A stretch of 23,946 nt of DNA from JAFGHJ01 sp964534175 (GTDB lineage: Bacteria; Hydrothermota; UBA3072), in assembly GCA_964534175.1 (NCBI GenBank), contig CAZHNS010000032.1, positions 1-23,946 on the forward strand, read 5' to 3'. The position numbers were made by a program, and so were the translations under genes. The notes beneath the pieces are model-generated. The model was not told the origin of the DNA and made no database searches. It worked only from the letters and a program-made list of their open reading frames with translations. Shown here one piece after another: positions 8,065-16,023 of this stretch. The stretch's first letter is position 1, and each line of letters opens with the position of its first letter.

Positions 8065-10076
8065 TTAGCTTGGTCGGGATATTTAGGACGATAATGGTGC
8101 AGTCCTTCCAGACTTTGAGCAAAATCCCGGGCAACAAGTTCAAGGTCCTGTAAGGAAAGTCTGGATTTATTCAATTGTCCGTTACTATATGCTGTTTTTA
8201 CGCTATTGTCTATCGTCTCTCTTATTTCTTCAGGCGTTGGATTGTCAAGTGAACGAACGGTTGCCTCAACCATATCGGCAAGCATAATAACACTCGCTTC
8301 CCTGCTTACAGGTAACTCAGCATTATATTTAAAATAATCCTCATCAACCTCATCTAACATCTTCCTGGCTTTTTCGTAGAAAGGTCTTATTAGAGAATTC
8401 CCCTGGTGTTGTTTTATAATGTTTATAATCTCTTCAGGTAACCGGTACTGCCTGGCTATTTTTACAGCATCATCAATATGAGATTTTATAATAATTGCCG
8501 AAAGCTTTGGAGGCAATTCGTCATGTGGATTGTTATTGTCTTTGAAATTCTCCGCAAAGTATCTGGGTCTCCTTAATTTTCCTATATCGTGAAATAACGC
8601 TCCTATCTTGGCAAGAAGGGAATTTGCTCCTATTGCCTCTCCAGCACTCTCCGCAAGGGTACTTACCATCAACGCATGCTGATAACTACCCGGCGCTTCT
8701 TTCGACATCCTTTTTATTAAAGGATTATTTAGATCGGAATACTCCATCCACGTGAAATTTGTAGTAATATGAAAGAGACGTTCAAAAATATACAGAAGAC
8801 CGAAGAGCAAGAAAATAGAAAAAATACCATTGATAAGACCAAAACCGGATCCCTTTAAAATTACATTTATACTTGCTCTACTATATAATTCAACAGCGAA
8901 AATCAAAAATGTAGTTGTTATCGTAACAGCTATTCCAGTTCGGTAAATTTCTTCTCTATTTTTAAAATTTCCACTTAGAATTCCTCCTGCAAGGCTTCCC
9001 GTAAATACGGGTATCAGATGTATAAGATCGAAGTTTTCATAAAGGGATATTACCAAAATACTTGTTACAGCTATCAACACTCCAAAATCTAAATTTACAG
9101 CAAGAGTGAAAAACATTACAAAACTTGCAAGAAGAATGAGATACGGGGGCAAAAACCTATATAAAACAAAAATAATGGCTATATTTATTAAAAATAAATA
9201 GAGATATTTACTGTTTTCGAAAACTTGCTTTATGCGAAAATATATAAAAGCCAGAGCAAAGAAAGAAACCAGGAGGAAATAAGATTGATTCCTAGCAATA
9301 TTATTAAGCAGAGAATATGAATATCTCTTATCCTGATGGCTTCTAAGCGAATATAACTTCCTGAATTCTTTCGCAGTAACAATTTCATTTGCCCCAACAA
9401 TCTTCACCCCTTTTCTGACTACACCGAGAGAATCCGAAATCGCGTCTCTTGCTTCCTCCTTCATTTTATCCGTACCCGCGAAATCAATCAGCAAATTTGG
9501 AGCAATCTGCTTCTTAAGCTCTTCAACAAAAGATTCTTCAATAGAGAAATAAGCGAAAAGGTCGCCGACTCTTTTAGCAAAAGATTCTCTTGCCTGTTTT
9601 TGACCTAGTACAGAGGAACGCTCAACGAGGAAAGTTGAATTAATACCTTCTACAAGCAATTGATCGCTGTTGCTCGGAGGTAAATTTTCTATGTTAAGTA
9701 CAACTCCTTTATCGTAAATATCAAGGAAAATTTCTTTTATATTCTGTTTTTTTCTTAAAATCTGCCACCTATAAGGAGAATTATCAGCGTAAAAGGTAAC
9801 TAGCGAATCCAATTTTGGTAACATGCTTTCCGCTTTTCTTTCTTTTATTACCCGAAGCACCGGAGGTACTTGCTGTGCAGCTTTTTCTCTTTCTTCGTTT
9901 AATTCGTCTTTGTATTTTAATATTTTAAAAGTATAAGGTGCTATTATATCCTTTAAGGAAAGGTCCCCTTCTTTCAGTATGGGTGTTTTACCTTTATAAG
10001 GATAGAAAAGGTTAAATATTAAAAGGAGTAAAAACAAAAATATAAGGTGTTCTTTATTTACTTTTATTCTCTTCAT
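8061..10076 (-). CDS. pgpH: 7TM-HD phosphohydrolase, probable c-di-AMP phosphodiesterase PgpH
   Basis: 671 residues. One N-terminal membrane helix (about 10-25), a large extracytoplasmic 7TMR-HDED domain (about 30-270), a seven-helix membrane region (about 275-440) and a cytoplasmic HD domain (about 463-620). HD residues: H467 in SYQHAL, H496-D497 in ALFHDIGKLRRP, H533, H557 in KQHQG and D601 in LADMVEA. PgpH homologues (YqfF) cut c-di-AMP to pApA and so control K+ and osmolyte balance. The gene follows phoH with a 23-nt overlap and precedes ybeY with an ATGA overlap, the standard yqfF position. No diadenylate cyclase is in the window, so use of c-di-AMP by this organism is inferred. Confidence 0.92.
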   Translation of the reverse strand: MKRIKVNKEHLIFLFLLLLIFNLFYPYKGKTPILKEGDLSLKDIIAPYTFKILKYKDELNEEREKAAQQVPPVLRVIKERKAESMLPKLDSLVTFYADNSPYRWQILRKKQNIKEIFLDIYDKGVVLNIENLPPSNSDQLLVEGINSTFLVERSSVLGQKQARESFAKRVGDLFAYFSIEESFVEELKKQIAPNLLIDFAGTDKMKEEARDAISDSLGVVRKGVKIVGANEIVTAKEFRKLYSLRSHQDKRYSYSLLNNIARNQSYFLLVSFFALAFIYFRIKQVFENSKYLYLFLINIAIIFVLYRFLPPYLILLASFVMFFTLAVNLDFGVLIAVTSILVISLYENFDLIHLIPVFTGSLAGGILSGNFKNREEIYRTGIAVTITTTFLIFAVELYSRASINVILKGSGFGLINGIFSIFLLFGLLYIFERLFHITTNFTWMEYSDLNNPLIKRMSKEAPGSYQHALMVSTLAESAGEAIGANSLLAKIGALFHDIGKLRRPRYFAENFKDNNNPHDELPPKLSAIIIKSHIDDAVKIARQYRLPEEIINIIKQHQGNSLIRPFYEKARKMLDEVDEDYFKYNAELPVSREASVIMLADMVEATVRSLDNPTPEEIRETIDNSVKTAYSNGQLNKSRLSLQDLELVARDFAQSLEGLHHYRPKYPDQAK

Positions 10077-10980
10077 ATTTTTTATAAGCTCGTACTATTT
10101 TTTCTACTACAGGATTTCTAACCACGTCGCTCTCGTCAAGATACACAAATGAAATATCCCCCAGATCAATTAAGATGTCCTGAAGCTCTATAAGCCCTGA
10201 GGTCCTTTTATCCGGAAGGTCAATTTGGGTTATATCTCCTGTTACTACAGCTTTTGAATCTTCTCCAATTCTCGTTAGGAACATTTTCATTTGTGTATGT
10301 GTTGTATTTTGGGCTTCATCAAGAATCACAAAAGAATCTTTTAAATTTCTCCCTCTCATAAAGGCAAGAGGAGCTATTTCAATAATACTGTTATCCACAT
10401 ATGTCTGCATTTGCCTTTGAGGCATCATTTCGTAAATGGCATCATATAACGGTATCAGATACGGCTTTACCTTTTCCTCATAATCACCCGGAAGAAATCC
10501 GAGGCTTTCTCCAGCTTCAACGGCAGGCCTGGCAAGGATTATCCTGGAAACTTTTTTCGACAGTAAAGCAGAAATAGCTGAAGCTACTGCAAGATAGGTC
10601 TTCCCTGTACCTGCCGGCCCTATAGCAATTGTTATTACATTCTCCTCTATTCCTTCAAGATATTTAGCCTGATTGGATGTTCTTGGTTTTATAACATGAT
10701 CAGGCAATAAAATAATATTATTCTTTTTTTCTTTTGCGTGCAAAAAATATTTTATATCGCTCGTGGTAAGCATTCCTCCTTTTTCCAGAGATTTTGTCAA
10801 CTTATCAATTAGCTCTACCGATTTTTTTACTCTATTTTCCTCACCCGATATCGTTAATTTTGACCCCCTAACAGTTATATTAACTCCGAGATGCTCTTCG
10901 AGAAAATTTAGATTTTCGTCTTTTACCCCTAAGAGGGCAACGCTGGATGTTTTTTCTAGGTCTAAAGATTGTCTAAACAT
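10054..10980 (-). CDS. phoH: PhoH-family ATPase (PhoH/PhoL type)
   Basis: 308 residues. A small KH-like N-terminal region (about 10-60, with ISGEENRVKKSVELI) precedes the PhoH P-loop domain (about 100-300). Walker A is GPAGTGKT (121-128) and Walker B is FVILDEAQN with D221-E222; sensor-like TGDITQIDLP follows at 247-256. PhoH/PhoL proteins are ATP-binding, helicase-like factors thought to act with YbeY in RNA processing. This is the first gene of the phoH-pgpH-ybeY-CNNM-CNNM-mgtE operon, overlapping pgpH by 23 nt. The ATG at 10980 has GGGAGGG 15 nt upstream, which is far for a ribosome site and lies in a hairpin stem, so initiation may be modulated. I find no clear promoter in the gap before it. 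Confidence 0.92.
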   Translation of the reverse strand: MFRQSLDLEKTSSVALLGVKDENLNFLEEHLGVNITVRGSKLTISGEENRVKKSVELIDKLTKSLEKGGMLTTSDIKYFLHAKEKKNNIILLPDHVIKPRTSNQAKYLEGIEENVITIAIGPAGTGKTYLAVASAISALLSKKVSRIILARPAVEAGESLGFLPGDYEEKVKPYLIPLYDAIYEMMPQRQMQTYVDNSIIEIAPLAFMRGRNLKDSFVILDEAQNTTHTQMKMFLTRIGEDSKAVVTGDITQIDLPDKRTSGLIELQDILIDLGDISFVYLDESDVVRNPVVEKIVRAYKKYEENKSK

Positions 10981-10987
10981 ATCTTAT

Positions 10988-11023
10988 GAAAACAACCCTC
11001 CCACTAAAGATTTAATGAGAGGG
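10988..11023 (-). terminator. hairpin between the LysM genes and phoH (terminator or attenuator)
   Basis: On the minus strand CCCTCTCATTAA pairs over 12 bp with TTTAGTGGGAGGG around an ATCT loop, followed by TTGTTTTC. Two of the pairs are G-U on the minus-strand RNA and would be C-A mismatches on the plus strand, which argues that the minus-strand transcript is the functional one. It lies 31 nt after the LysM stop and 8-15 nt before the phoH ATG. As no good promoter is seen between LysM and phoH, it may be a partial terminator that lets some transcription into the operon. Confidence 0.6.
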
Positions 11024-11054
11024 CCATTTTTTTTAAAATTATGATAAAAACAAA

Positions 11055-11564
11055 TTAAGGTCTTGGTATGAAAAGGTTCCAACCGGGTTGTATTAAATCA
11101 GGATTACTAATTTTATCCTTGTTTGCATTATAAATCTCTTTCCATCTTGCGTATTTACCGTAACCATAGATTTCAGAATCTTCTGCTATTCTGCAGAGAT
11201 AATCTCCCACCTTTACCTTATACCAAGAAATTTGTTCAAGTTTCTCTTCCAATTCTGCTTTTTCTGATTCGAGTTCAGCTATTTTTGTATCCATTTCAGA
11301 AACCTCGATCTGAAGAGCATCAATCTGTTCCTCTAAATCCGCGAGCTGCACTTTTAAATCTTCTTCTTCAACTGTTAATGCATTTATGATAGAGTCCGCC
11401 TGTGCCGGAGTCCATTTTTGTTCCGCCAACAATGCTTCTTCCACCATTTCCTCTTCCATAACTTCTTCTTCCATAACCTCTTCGGACGTAACTTCTTCTT
11501 CCTGAGCTAAAAGGCCAAAAGAGAAACAACATAAAATTAGAAATGCAATTAGAAAATATCTCAT
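11055..11564 (-). CDS. exported coiled-coil protein with C-terminal LysM domain
   Basis: 169 residues from the ATG at 11564, which is preceded by GAGAGGAGG at good spacing; the longer in-frame start at 11609 has no such site and overlaps the previous gene. Signal peptide 1-20 (MRYFLIAFLILCC...LLA-Q), a glutamate-rich segment with repeated VMEEE words (22-45), a coiled coil (65-112) and a LysM-like module (114-169: WYKVKVGDYLCRIAED ... NPDLIQPGWNLFIP). LysM binds peptidoglycan glycan chains, so the protein probably sits in the periplasm attached to the wall. It is the second of two tandem paralogues, 20 nt after the lipoprotein copy. No enzymatic domain is present. Confidence 0.85.
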   Translation of the reverse strand: MRYFLIAFLILCCFSFGLLAQEEEVTSEEVMEEEVMEEEMVEEALLAEQKWTPAQADSIINALTVEEEDLKVQLADLEEQIDALQIEVSEMDTKIAELESEKAELEEKLEQISWYKVKVGDYLCRIAEDSEIYGYGKYARWKEIYNANKDKISNPDLIQPGWNLFIPRP

Positions 11565-11584
11565 ATAACCTCCTCTCTTTCCTA

Positions 11585-11995
11585 TTACTTTGGTAGGTTG
11601 AGATCCCAACCAGGCAGTATTATATTAGGATCCTTTATTTTATCCCTGTTTAGATCATAGATGCTCTTCCAACTCGAGATACCCTCTTTTGCCGCAATCT
11701 TCGCCAGGTAATCTCCGGGCTCGACTCTATACAAGTCGTCAACTACTGCCGGACAGGAGCTCACCTTCTCTTTCAGCTCAGCAACTTCGGTTTCTAATTC
11801 GCCAAGTCTAGCTTCGTTGTCGGATTTCTCCATTTCTAAATCAGAAAGAGTAGCCTCCGCGTCTTCCACCTCAGCTCTAAGTCCATTAACGGCCTGTTCC
11901 CTCGCCGCCAATTCATCCATTTGTTCCTGGGAGGCGTACTGAGTACATCCAACCATTAACAGTATAGCCAACACTCCCACTAAAAGCTTTTTCAT
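11585..11995 (-). CDS. coiled-coil lipoprotein with C-terminal LysM domain
   Basis: 136 residues. Lipoprotein signal with lipobox LMVGC (C17), a heptad-rich coiled coil (25-80) and a C-terminal LysM module (89-136: YRVEPGDYLAKIAAKEG ... DPNIILPGWDLNLP). The layout of lipid anchor, rod and peptidoglycan-binding head suggests a tether between a membrane and the wall, comparable in logic to Lpp or Pal but unrelated in sequence. The start at 11995 has AAAAAGGAGG upstream and its own consensus promoter. The LysM part is clearly homologous to that of the next gene, so the pair arose by duplication and diverged in anchoring (lipid here, ordinary signal peptide there). Confidence 0.87.
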   Translation of the reverse strand: MKKLLVGVLAILLMVGCTQYASQEQMDELAAREQAVNGLRAEVEDAEATLSDLEMEKSDNEARLGELETEVAELKEKVSSCPAVVDDLYRVEPGDYLAKIAAKEGISSWKSIYDLNRDKIKDPNIILPGWDLNLPK

Positions 11996-12037
11996 AGATA
12001 CCTCCTTTTTAGCGTTTATTCCAATGGTACAACTAAC

Positions 12038-12066
12038 ACTATAAACAGTTTTAAGTATTTTGTCAA
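12038..12066 (-). promoter_or_regulatory. promoter of the LysM gene pair
   Basis: Minus strand TTGACA (12061-12066), 17-bp spacer, TATAGT (12038-12043). Predicted leader of about 36 nt, containing AAGGAGG before the ATG at 11995. Confidence 0.85.
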
Positions 12067-12099
12067 GGATAAAATTTTTTGATATTAGTATGCTTAAAA

Positions 12100-12172
12100 T
12101 AGCTCCGAGGGGAATCGAACCCCCATCTTCACCTTGAAAGAGTGATGTCCTGAGCCATTAGACGACGGAGCC
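12100..12172 (-). tRNA. tRNA-Glu (anticodon TTC)
   Basis: 73-nt cloverleaf including discriminator A. Acceptor GGCTCCG pairs with CGGAGCT (G1-U72 wobble), D arm GTCT/GGAC, anticodon stem TCACT/GGTGA with loop CTTTCAA (anticodon TTC), T loop TTCGATT. No encoded CCA. There is no clear terminator behind it, so read-through into the LysM genes is possible. Confidence 0.94.
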
Positions 12173-12184
12173 AATTTGCAATGT

Positions 12185-12212
12185 AAAATAAACAGAAGGC
12201 TCCTTTTGTCAA
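12185..12212 (-). promoter_or_regulatory. promoter of tRNA-Glu
   Basis: Minus strand TTGACA (12207-12212), 16-bp spacer, weak -10 TATTTT (12185-12190), about 12 nt before the tRNA 5' end. Confidence 0.65.
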
Positions 12213-12223
12213 GGGGTTTTAAA

Positions 12224-12425
12224 CAGAATCCAGAAGACAGAAGCCCGTAGTCGAAGACAAAGTTAAATAGTCAAATCGTTGAATGGTTAAATCGGCCATC
12301 CCCGTACCGCCAAATAATTCGCCACAGATGGACACGGATTTTTTGCTTGTTTTAACTGCTAACTACTCCCTACTCTCTATTTTTGTTTTTTTACTTGAAC
12401 CCTTGAATCCTCGAAACCTTAATTA
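12224..12425. repeat. intergenic short-period repeat cassette, locus 3
   Basis: Almost all of the 300-nt spacer 12173-12472 outside the two promoters is modular repeat. 7-bp units of the CAGAAGN type (12224-12258); four 8-bp units of the type NGTTAAAT (12261-12292); two 10-bp units CGCCACAGAT / GGACACGGAT (12320-12339); 7-bp units of the type AACTACT (12354-12381); 8-bp units of the type CTTGAACC ending CTTAATTA (12394-12425). The last module stops 16 bp before the next -35 box. A short ORF crosses this stretch, but its composition is dictated by the repeats and it is not a gene. Confidence 0.7.
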
Positions 12426-12441
12426 TAGAAAAGAACTCAAG

Positions 12442-12470
12442 TTGACAAAGATTGGAATGGGCTTTATAAT
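12442..12470 (+). promoter_or_regulatory. consensus promoter abutting the start of the DUF4175-like gene
   Basis: TTGACA (12442-12447), 17-bp spacer, TATAAT (12465-12470): a perfect consensus match. Initiation about 7 bp after the -10 falls near 12477, only about 5 nt before the ATG at 12482 and downstream of the other in-frame ATG at 12473. Confidence 0.88.
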
Positions 12471-12481
12471 TTATGAACATA

Positions 12482-15445
12482 ATGGGAAACGATAAAAAAA
12501 TTATTGATAATATCAAATCTTTTGTAAGCCAGATTTATAAAAGAAAACTTCTAAAATGGACGTTGAGTCAAGCCATTCTTTCGCTTTCCATATTCCTTAC
12601 CATTTATCTTTTTTGGTTAATCTATAACAAATTCTTTTTTATGACTCAATTAGAATGGAATTTTTTACCAATAACCTTGCTCCTTTCTTTTGTTCCTTTT
12701 TTACTTTGCAAACCTAACCTTTCCGGAACATATGAATTCCTTGAGAAACGAATAAAAGAGTTAAAAGGCAGGCTTTATCTTATAATGGAACCTTACCCTG
12801 CCGCTCTCGATTCTAAAACTTATCAAAAAAGAGCTATAAAAGAATGCGCTTCTATTTTAAAAAGAAGAAACATCAAAAAGTTGACACCTATCAAGATCAA
12901 TCGCAAACACTTTGGTTTCTTAGGTTCAATTATATTTCTTTTAGTCATTTTTTGTGTTTACTCTGGAGAGATAAAACTTGAAAAGATATCAGAAATCCCT
13001 GTTATAATCTACTCGGATGAGAAAATAGAAGAAAATCAGTCCGCACTGATACTTGCGAAAAGCACAAAGTTAAAGCGAATGTATCTTTTCAGTAATAAAG
13101 GTATCCAAAAAATGATTAACTTTGGGGATGGCAAATTTGGCATACTGACGAGAATGAAAAATACTTCTACCGTCCAGGTCGGCTATAGGACATGGAAAAG
13201 CAAAAAAACAAAGCTAGAAGTGATTCCTTCATTATTTATAGGTAAGCTTATACTCAAATATCAATTCCCGGATTACCTCGAAACAGAGTCCTTTTCTGAT
13301 ACATTATACAATTTCGAAGATGAAATCTTAATTCAGGCATTAACCGGAACTCAAATTAATTTTTCCGGCATATCGAATTTGGTTCTTTTTGGGATAGAGG
13401 GCAACATCGACAAAAAGTCGGTAAAAGGCAGAGAATTTTCTGGCAATTTTATCCTAAAAGAAAAAGAGAAAATCAGTGTAACCCTTACCGATTCCTCACT
13501 TTTTTCTTCCCGCACGTTTGATTTTTTCATCGATCCAATAAAAGATGAACCACCATCTGTAGAGTTTCTTTCTCCTATAGAAGAATACAGGTTGGGAGAA
13601 TCAATGGAAGTTCCTGTAATACTTCAAGTAAAAGACGACTACGGACTTTCTTCGACAAGTTTGCTTTACGGAAAGAAAAAAACAGATCTCAGTATCCCCT
13701 CAAACACAAAATTTCTCGAAGATTCTCTGACCCTCCAAATAAGAAATCTTATGACCGGAGAAACACTTGTTCTGCGGGGTAGGGCAACCGATGTCGCGGG
13801 CAACAAAACTATCTCCTCGCCAATTTTAATAATCATGCCCACTCTCGAAGAGATATTTAGTGAATATCGAGCCACAAGCGACACTTTAGAAAGCTATACT
13901 TTCGATATGGAAGAGAAAGAAAAAGAAATAACCGAGCAAATTGAAAATCTTCTATATAAAACCAATCTGGAACACGAAACCGGGTATGACATAAAAAAAA
14001 CTTTAAAAGAGCAGAAAGATTTAATCGAAGGAATGCAAAAGTTAACAGAACTTACAGAAGAAATCAGAAGCCCTGAAATCGCAAGAGAGGTTGACCGCAT
14101 AAAAGAACTTATTGACAATCCACAGATAAAAGATTTTTTAACCAACTTAAATAAAACGATGGAAAAATCAGATATTTCCCTCGAGAATCTAAAAAACTTA
14201 AATACTGATCAGAAAGATTTACTAAGAAACTTGGAACTCTTTAAGAAAAGTCTCGAATATCTAAAGAAACTATTAGAACTTAATGAATTTTCGAGCAGGG
14301 CAGAAGAGATATATGAAAAACAAAAGGAAATAACTTCACAGGAAGCGGATGAATCATTATCAAAACTTGAAAACGAACTATCAAAAGAACTTGAACGCTT
14401 AGTCCAGGATATGGAAAAATCGGAAGCAGAGGAAATAAAAAATACCGCCTCAGAATTTAAAAAGACAAATACCATTGAAGACATGGAAAATTTGGCTGAT
14501 ATCATGAAACGGGGCGAAATGAATGAAGAAATCGCAAAAAAGATAGAGGAAAATCTGCGTAATTTAAATACCTCGCTAAATAATGCCAGGAAACAAGGTG
14601 CGGGAAAACAACTAACAGAAGCAATCAGAAAGAAAGGTTGGGAGCTTGGGTTTATACTTAGAACACATAACAATCTAATAGATATGAAACCCAGTCTTCG
14701 TAAAGGCCTAATCGAGCAGGGTCTCACCGAAGCACTGGATAAAGTAGAAAAAGACCTGCAGCGATTATTTCTCGGGAGTCTTGGTTTCTCTCCCGATATT
14801 TTCAAGGATATTAGAAGAGCAAAAGAGAAATTAGAAGCTTTAAGCGTTGAACTTACGCATACGGAAGTTCCAAGATCTTCCATGGAAAGAGTAAATGATC
14901 CACTAATACAGGCGATACTTAAACTTTTCTCCGCGCCTCCTCCGAGCAGCAAAGATCTTGCCAGTGCGCTCAGAGGTATTATAGAACAACAAAATTTAAT
15001 CATGAAAGGTCTCGGAGAAATGATACCCGTACCTGTACCGGGTCTTAAAACTTCCGGGGAGTTGAAAAGCCTATCTTCGAGGCAGCGAGAACTCGCAGAA
15101 GATTTGAAAAAAATGGGAAGGGCCTTTGAACCTCTATCCTCTGAAATGGAAAAAATGGCGGATTATTTAGAGAGTGGAATACTGGACAAGAAACTTATGG
15201 AAAGACAAAAGAAAGTTCTTGATAGATTACTGGAAGCCGAAAGAGCAATAAGGGAGGGCGAAATATCCAGAAGAAGATATTCGGAGCCCGGAATTTTTGT
15301 AAATCCGGGGAAAGTCTCACTGCCGGAAAACTTGGGGGAAGAGAAAAAGAATCTCAGGAAATTACTTGAGAAAAGAATAAATGAACCATATCCGGAAGAA
15401 TACAAGAAAGAAGTTGAAGAATACTTCAGGAAATTGATAGAATGA
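12482..15445 (+). CDS. large membrane-anchored coiled-coil protein, DUF4175-like
   Basis: 987 residues from ATG 12482. Three N-terminal membrane segments (about 26-47, 60-76, 144-161), then an extracytoplasmic, beta-rich part with Ig-like strands (about 165-460; e.g. PPSVEFLSPIEEYRLGE and VKDDYGLSS), then about 500 residues of charged helix and coiled coil with a short proline-rich break near 810-850. This layout resembles the DUF4175 envelope proteins; the assignment is by recollection of layout and not by a search. No catalytic motif is visible. The ATG at 12473 is upstream of the predicted transcription start, so 12482 is preferred, giving an almost leaderless mRNA with no Shine-Dalgarno site. 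The next gene overlaps its stop by ATGA, so the two probably act together at the envelope. Confidence 0.7.
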   Translation: MGNDKKIIDNIKSFVSQIYKRKLLKWTLSQAILSLSIFLTIYLFWLIYNKFFFMTQLEWNFLPITLLLSFVPFLLCKPNLSGTYEFLEKRIKELKGRLYLIMEPYPAALDSKTYQKRAIKECASILKRRNIKKLTPIKINRKHFGFLGSIIFLLVIFCVYSGEIKLEKISEIPVIIYSDEKIEENQSALILAKSTKLKRMYLFSNKGIQKMINFGDGKFGILTRMKNTSTVQVGYRTWKSKKTKLEVIPSLFIGKLILKYQFPDYLETESFSDTLYNFEDEILIQALTGTQINFSGISNLVLFGIEGNIDKKSVKGREFSGNFILKEKEKISVTLTDSSLFSSRTFDFFIDPIKDEPPSVEFLSPIEEYRLGESMEVPVILQVKDDYGLSSTSLLYGKKKTDLSIPSNTKFLEDSLTLQIRNLMTGETLVLRGRATDVAGNKTISSPILIIMPTLEEIFSEYRATSDTLESYTFDMEEKEKEITEQIENLLYKTNLEHETGYDIKKTLKEQKDLIEGMQKLTELTEEIRSPEIAREVDRIKELIDNPQIKDFLTNLNKTMEKSDISLENLKNLNTDQKDLLRNLELFKKSLEYLKKLLELNEFSSRAEEIYEKQKEITSQEADESLSKLENELSKELERLVQDMEKSEAEEIKNTASEFKKTNTIEDMENLADIMKRGEMNEEIAKKIEENLRNLNTSLNNARKQGAGKQLTEAIRKKGWELGFILRTHNNLIDMKPSLRKGLIEQGLTEALDKVEKDLQRLFLGSLGFSPDIFKDIRRAKEKLEALSVELTHTEVPRSSMERVNDPLIQAILKLFSAPPPSSKDLASALRGIIEQQNLIMKGLGEMIPVPVPGLKTSGELKSLSSRQRELAEDLKKMGRAFEPLSSEMEKMADYLESGILDKKLMERQKKVLDRLLEAERAIREGEISRRRYSEPGIFVNPGKVSLPENLGEEKKNLRKLLEKRINEPYPEEYKKEVEEYFRKLIE

Positions 15446-16023
15446 TATACTTAATACTGCTTTTTTCTCTTAACTCTAATATTTTAGATGGCAAAGATAT
15501 TAAAAAGTACTCACCGGAAGAGAGAGAAAATATAACTATTGAACTGATAAGAGATAAAAAATACGCCGCCGCACTATCCTTCTCTCCTAATCTGAATTTG
15601 ACAGGTTGCATTAAGATTTTAAAAAACGAAGTCACTGAGGGTATCGAGGATATAAAGGAATCTGCCGCAAAAGGGAATATCTTTTCACTCGATTTATACC
15701 TCCTTTTTAATTTATATGTTAGTGAGACGGATTTAAAAAAATATATAAGAAACGAATTGAAAATTTACCCCGACAGCACTTTCTCTTATAAATCCCCTTA
15801 CGTCAAATATCTCGTATTTCCTCCCGAGAGTCTCTATAATCAGAATATTCCGACTGATTCTGTTCTTTATCCTTACATTCTTTTCAAATCCGGAATGTTA
15901 AATATGGAAAAAAATCCTAAAGAAACAAAAAAGTATTTTGAAATTCTGATAGAAAAATACCCGAATTCACTTCCTAGTATTATAGCAAGAAACACAATGA
16001 GAGCTCTTGAAAAAATAAGGTGA
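15442..16023 (+). CDS. small exported protein, possible TPR-like, partner of the DUF4175-like gene
   Basis: 193 residues; I do not recognise the family. The N-terminus (about 1-16) is a short hydrophobic segment that could be a signal peptide. The body is mostly helical, and the last 50 residues (PYILFKSGMLNMEKNPKET..YFEILIEKYPNS) read like one or two tetratricopeptide repeats (residue pattern KYFEILIEKYPNS). It is translated with the preceding gene through an ATGA overlap; AGGAAA lies just upstream. The stop codon TGA falls inside the left arm of the terminator at 16017-16048. A peptide-binding or scaffolding role for the DUF4175-like protein is an inference from position only. Confidence 0.7.
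   Translation: MIYLILLFSLNSNILDGKDIKKYSPEERENITIELIRDKKYAAALSFSPNLNLTGCIKILKNEVTEGIEDIKESAAKGNIFSLDLYLLFNLYVSETDLKKYIRNELKIYPDSTFSYKSPYVKYLVFPPESLYNQNIPTDSVLYPYILFKSGMLNMEKNPKETKKYFEILIEKYPNSLPSIIARNTMRALEKIR

Noticed and set aside
12283..12495. Short plus-strand ORF before the DUF4175-like gene
   Set aside because: It runs through repeat modules and across the promoter; its residue pattern follows the repeats.
14209..15003. Long antisense frame opposite the DUF4175-like gene
   Set aside because: It is a Ser/Phe-rich shadow of coiled-coil coding sequence, without ribosome site or promoter.
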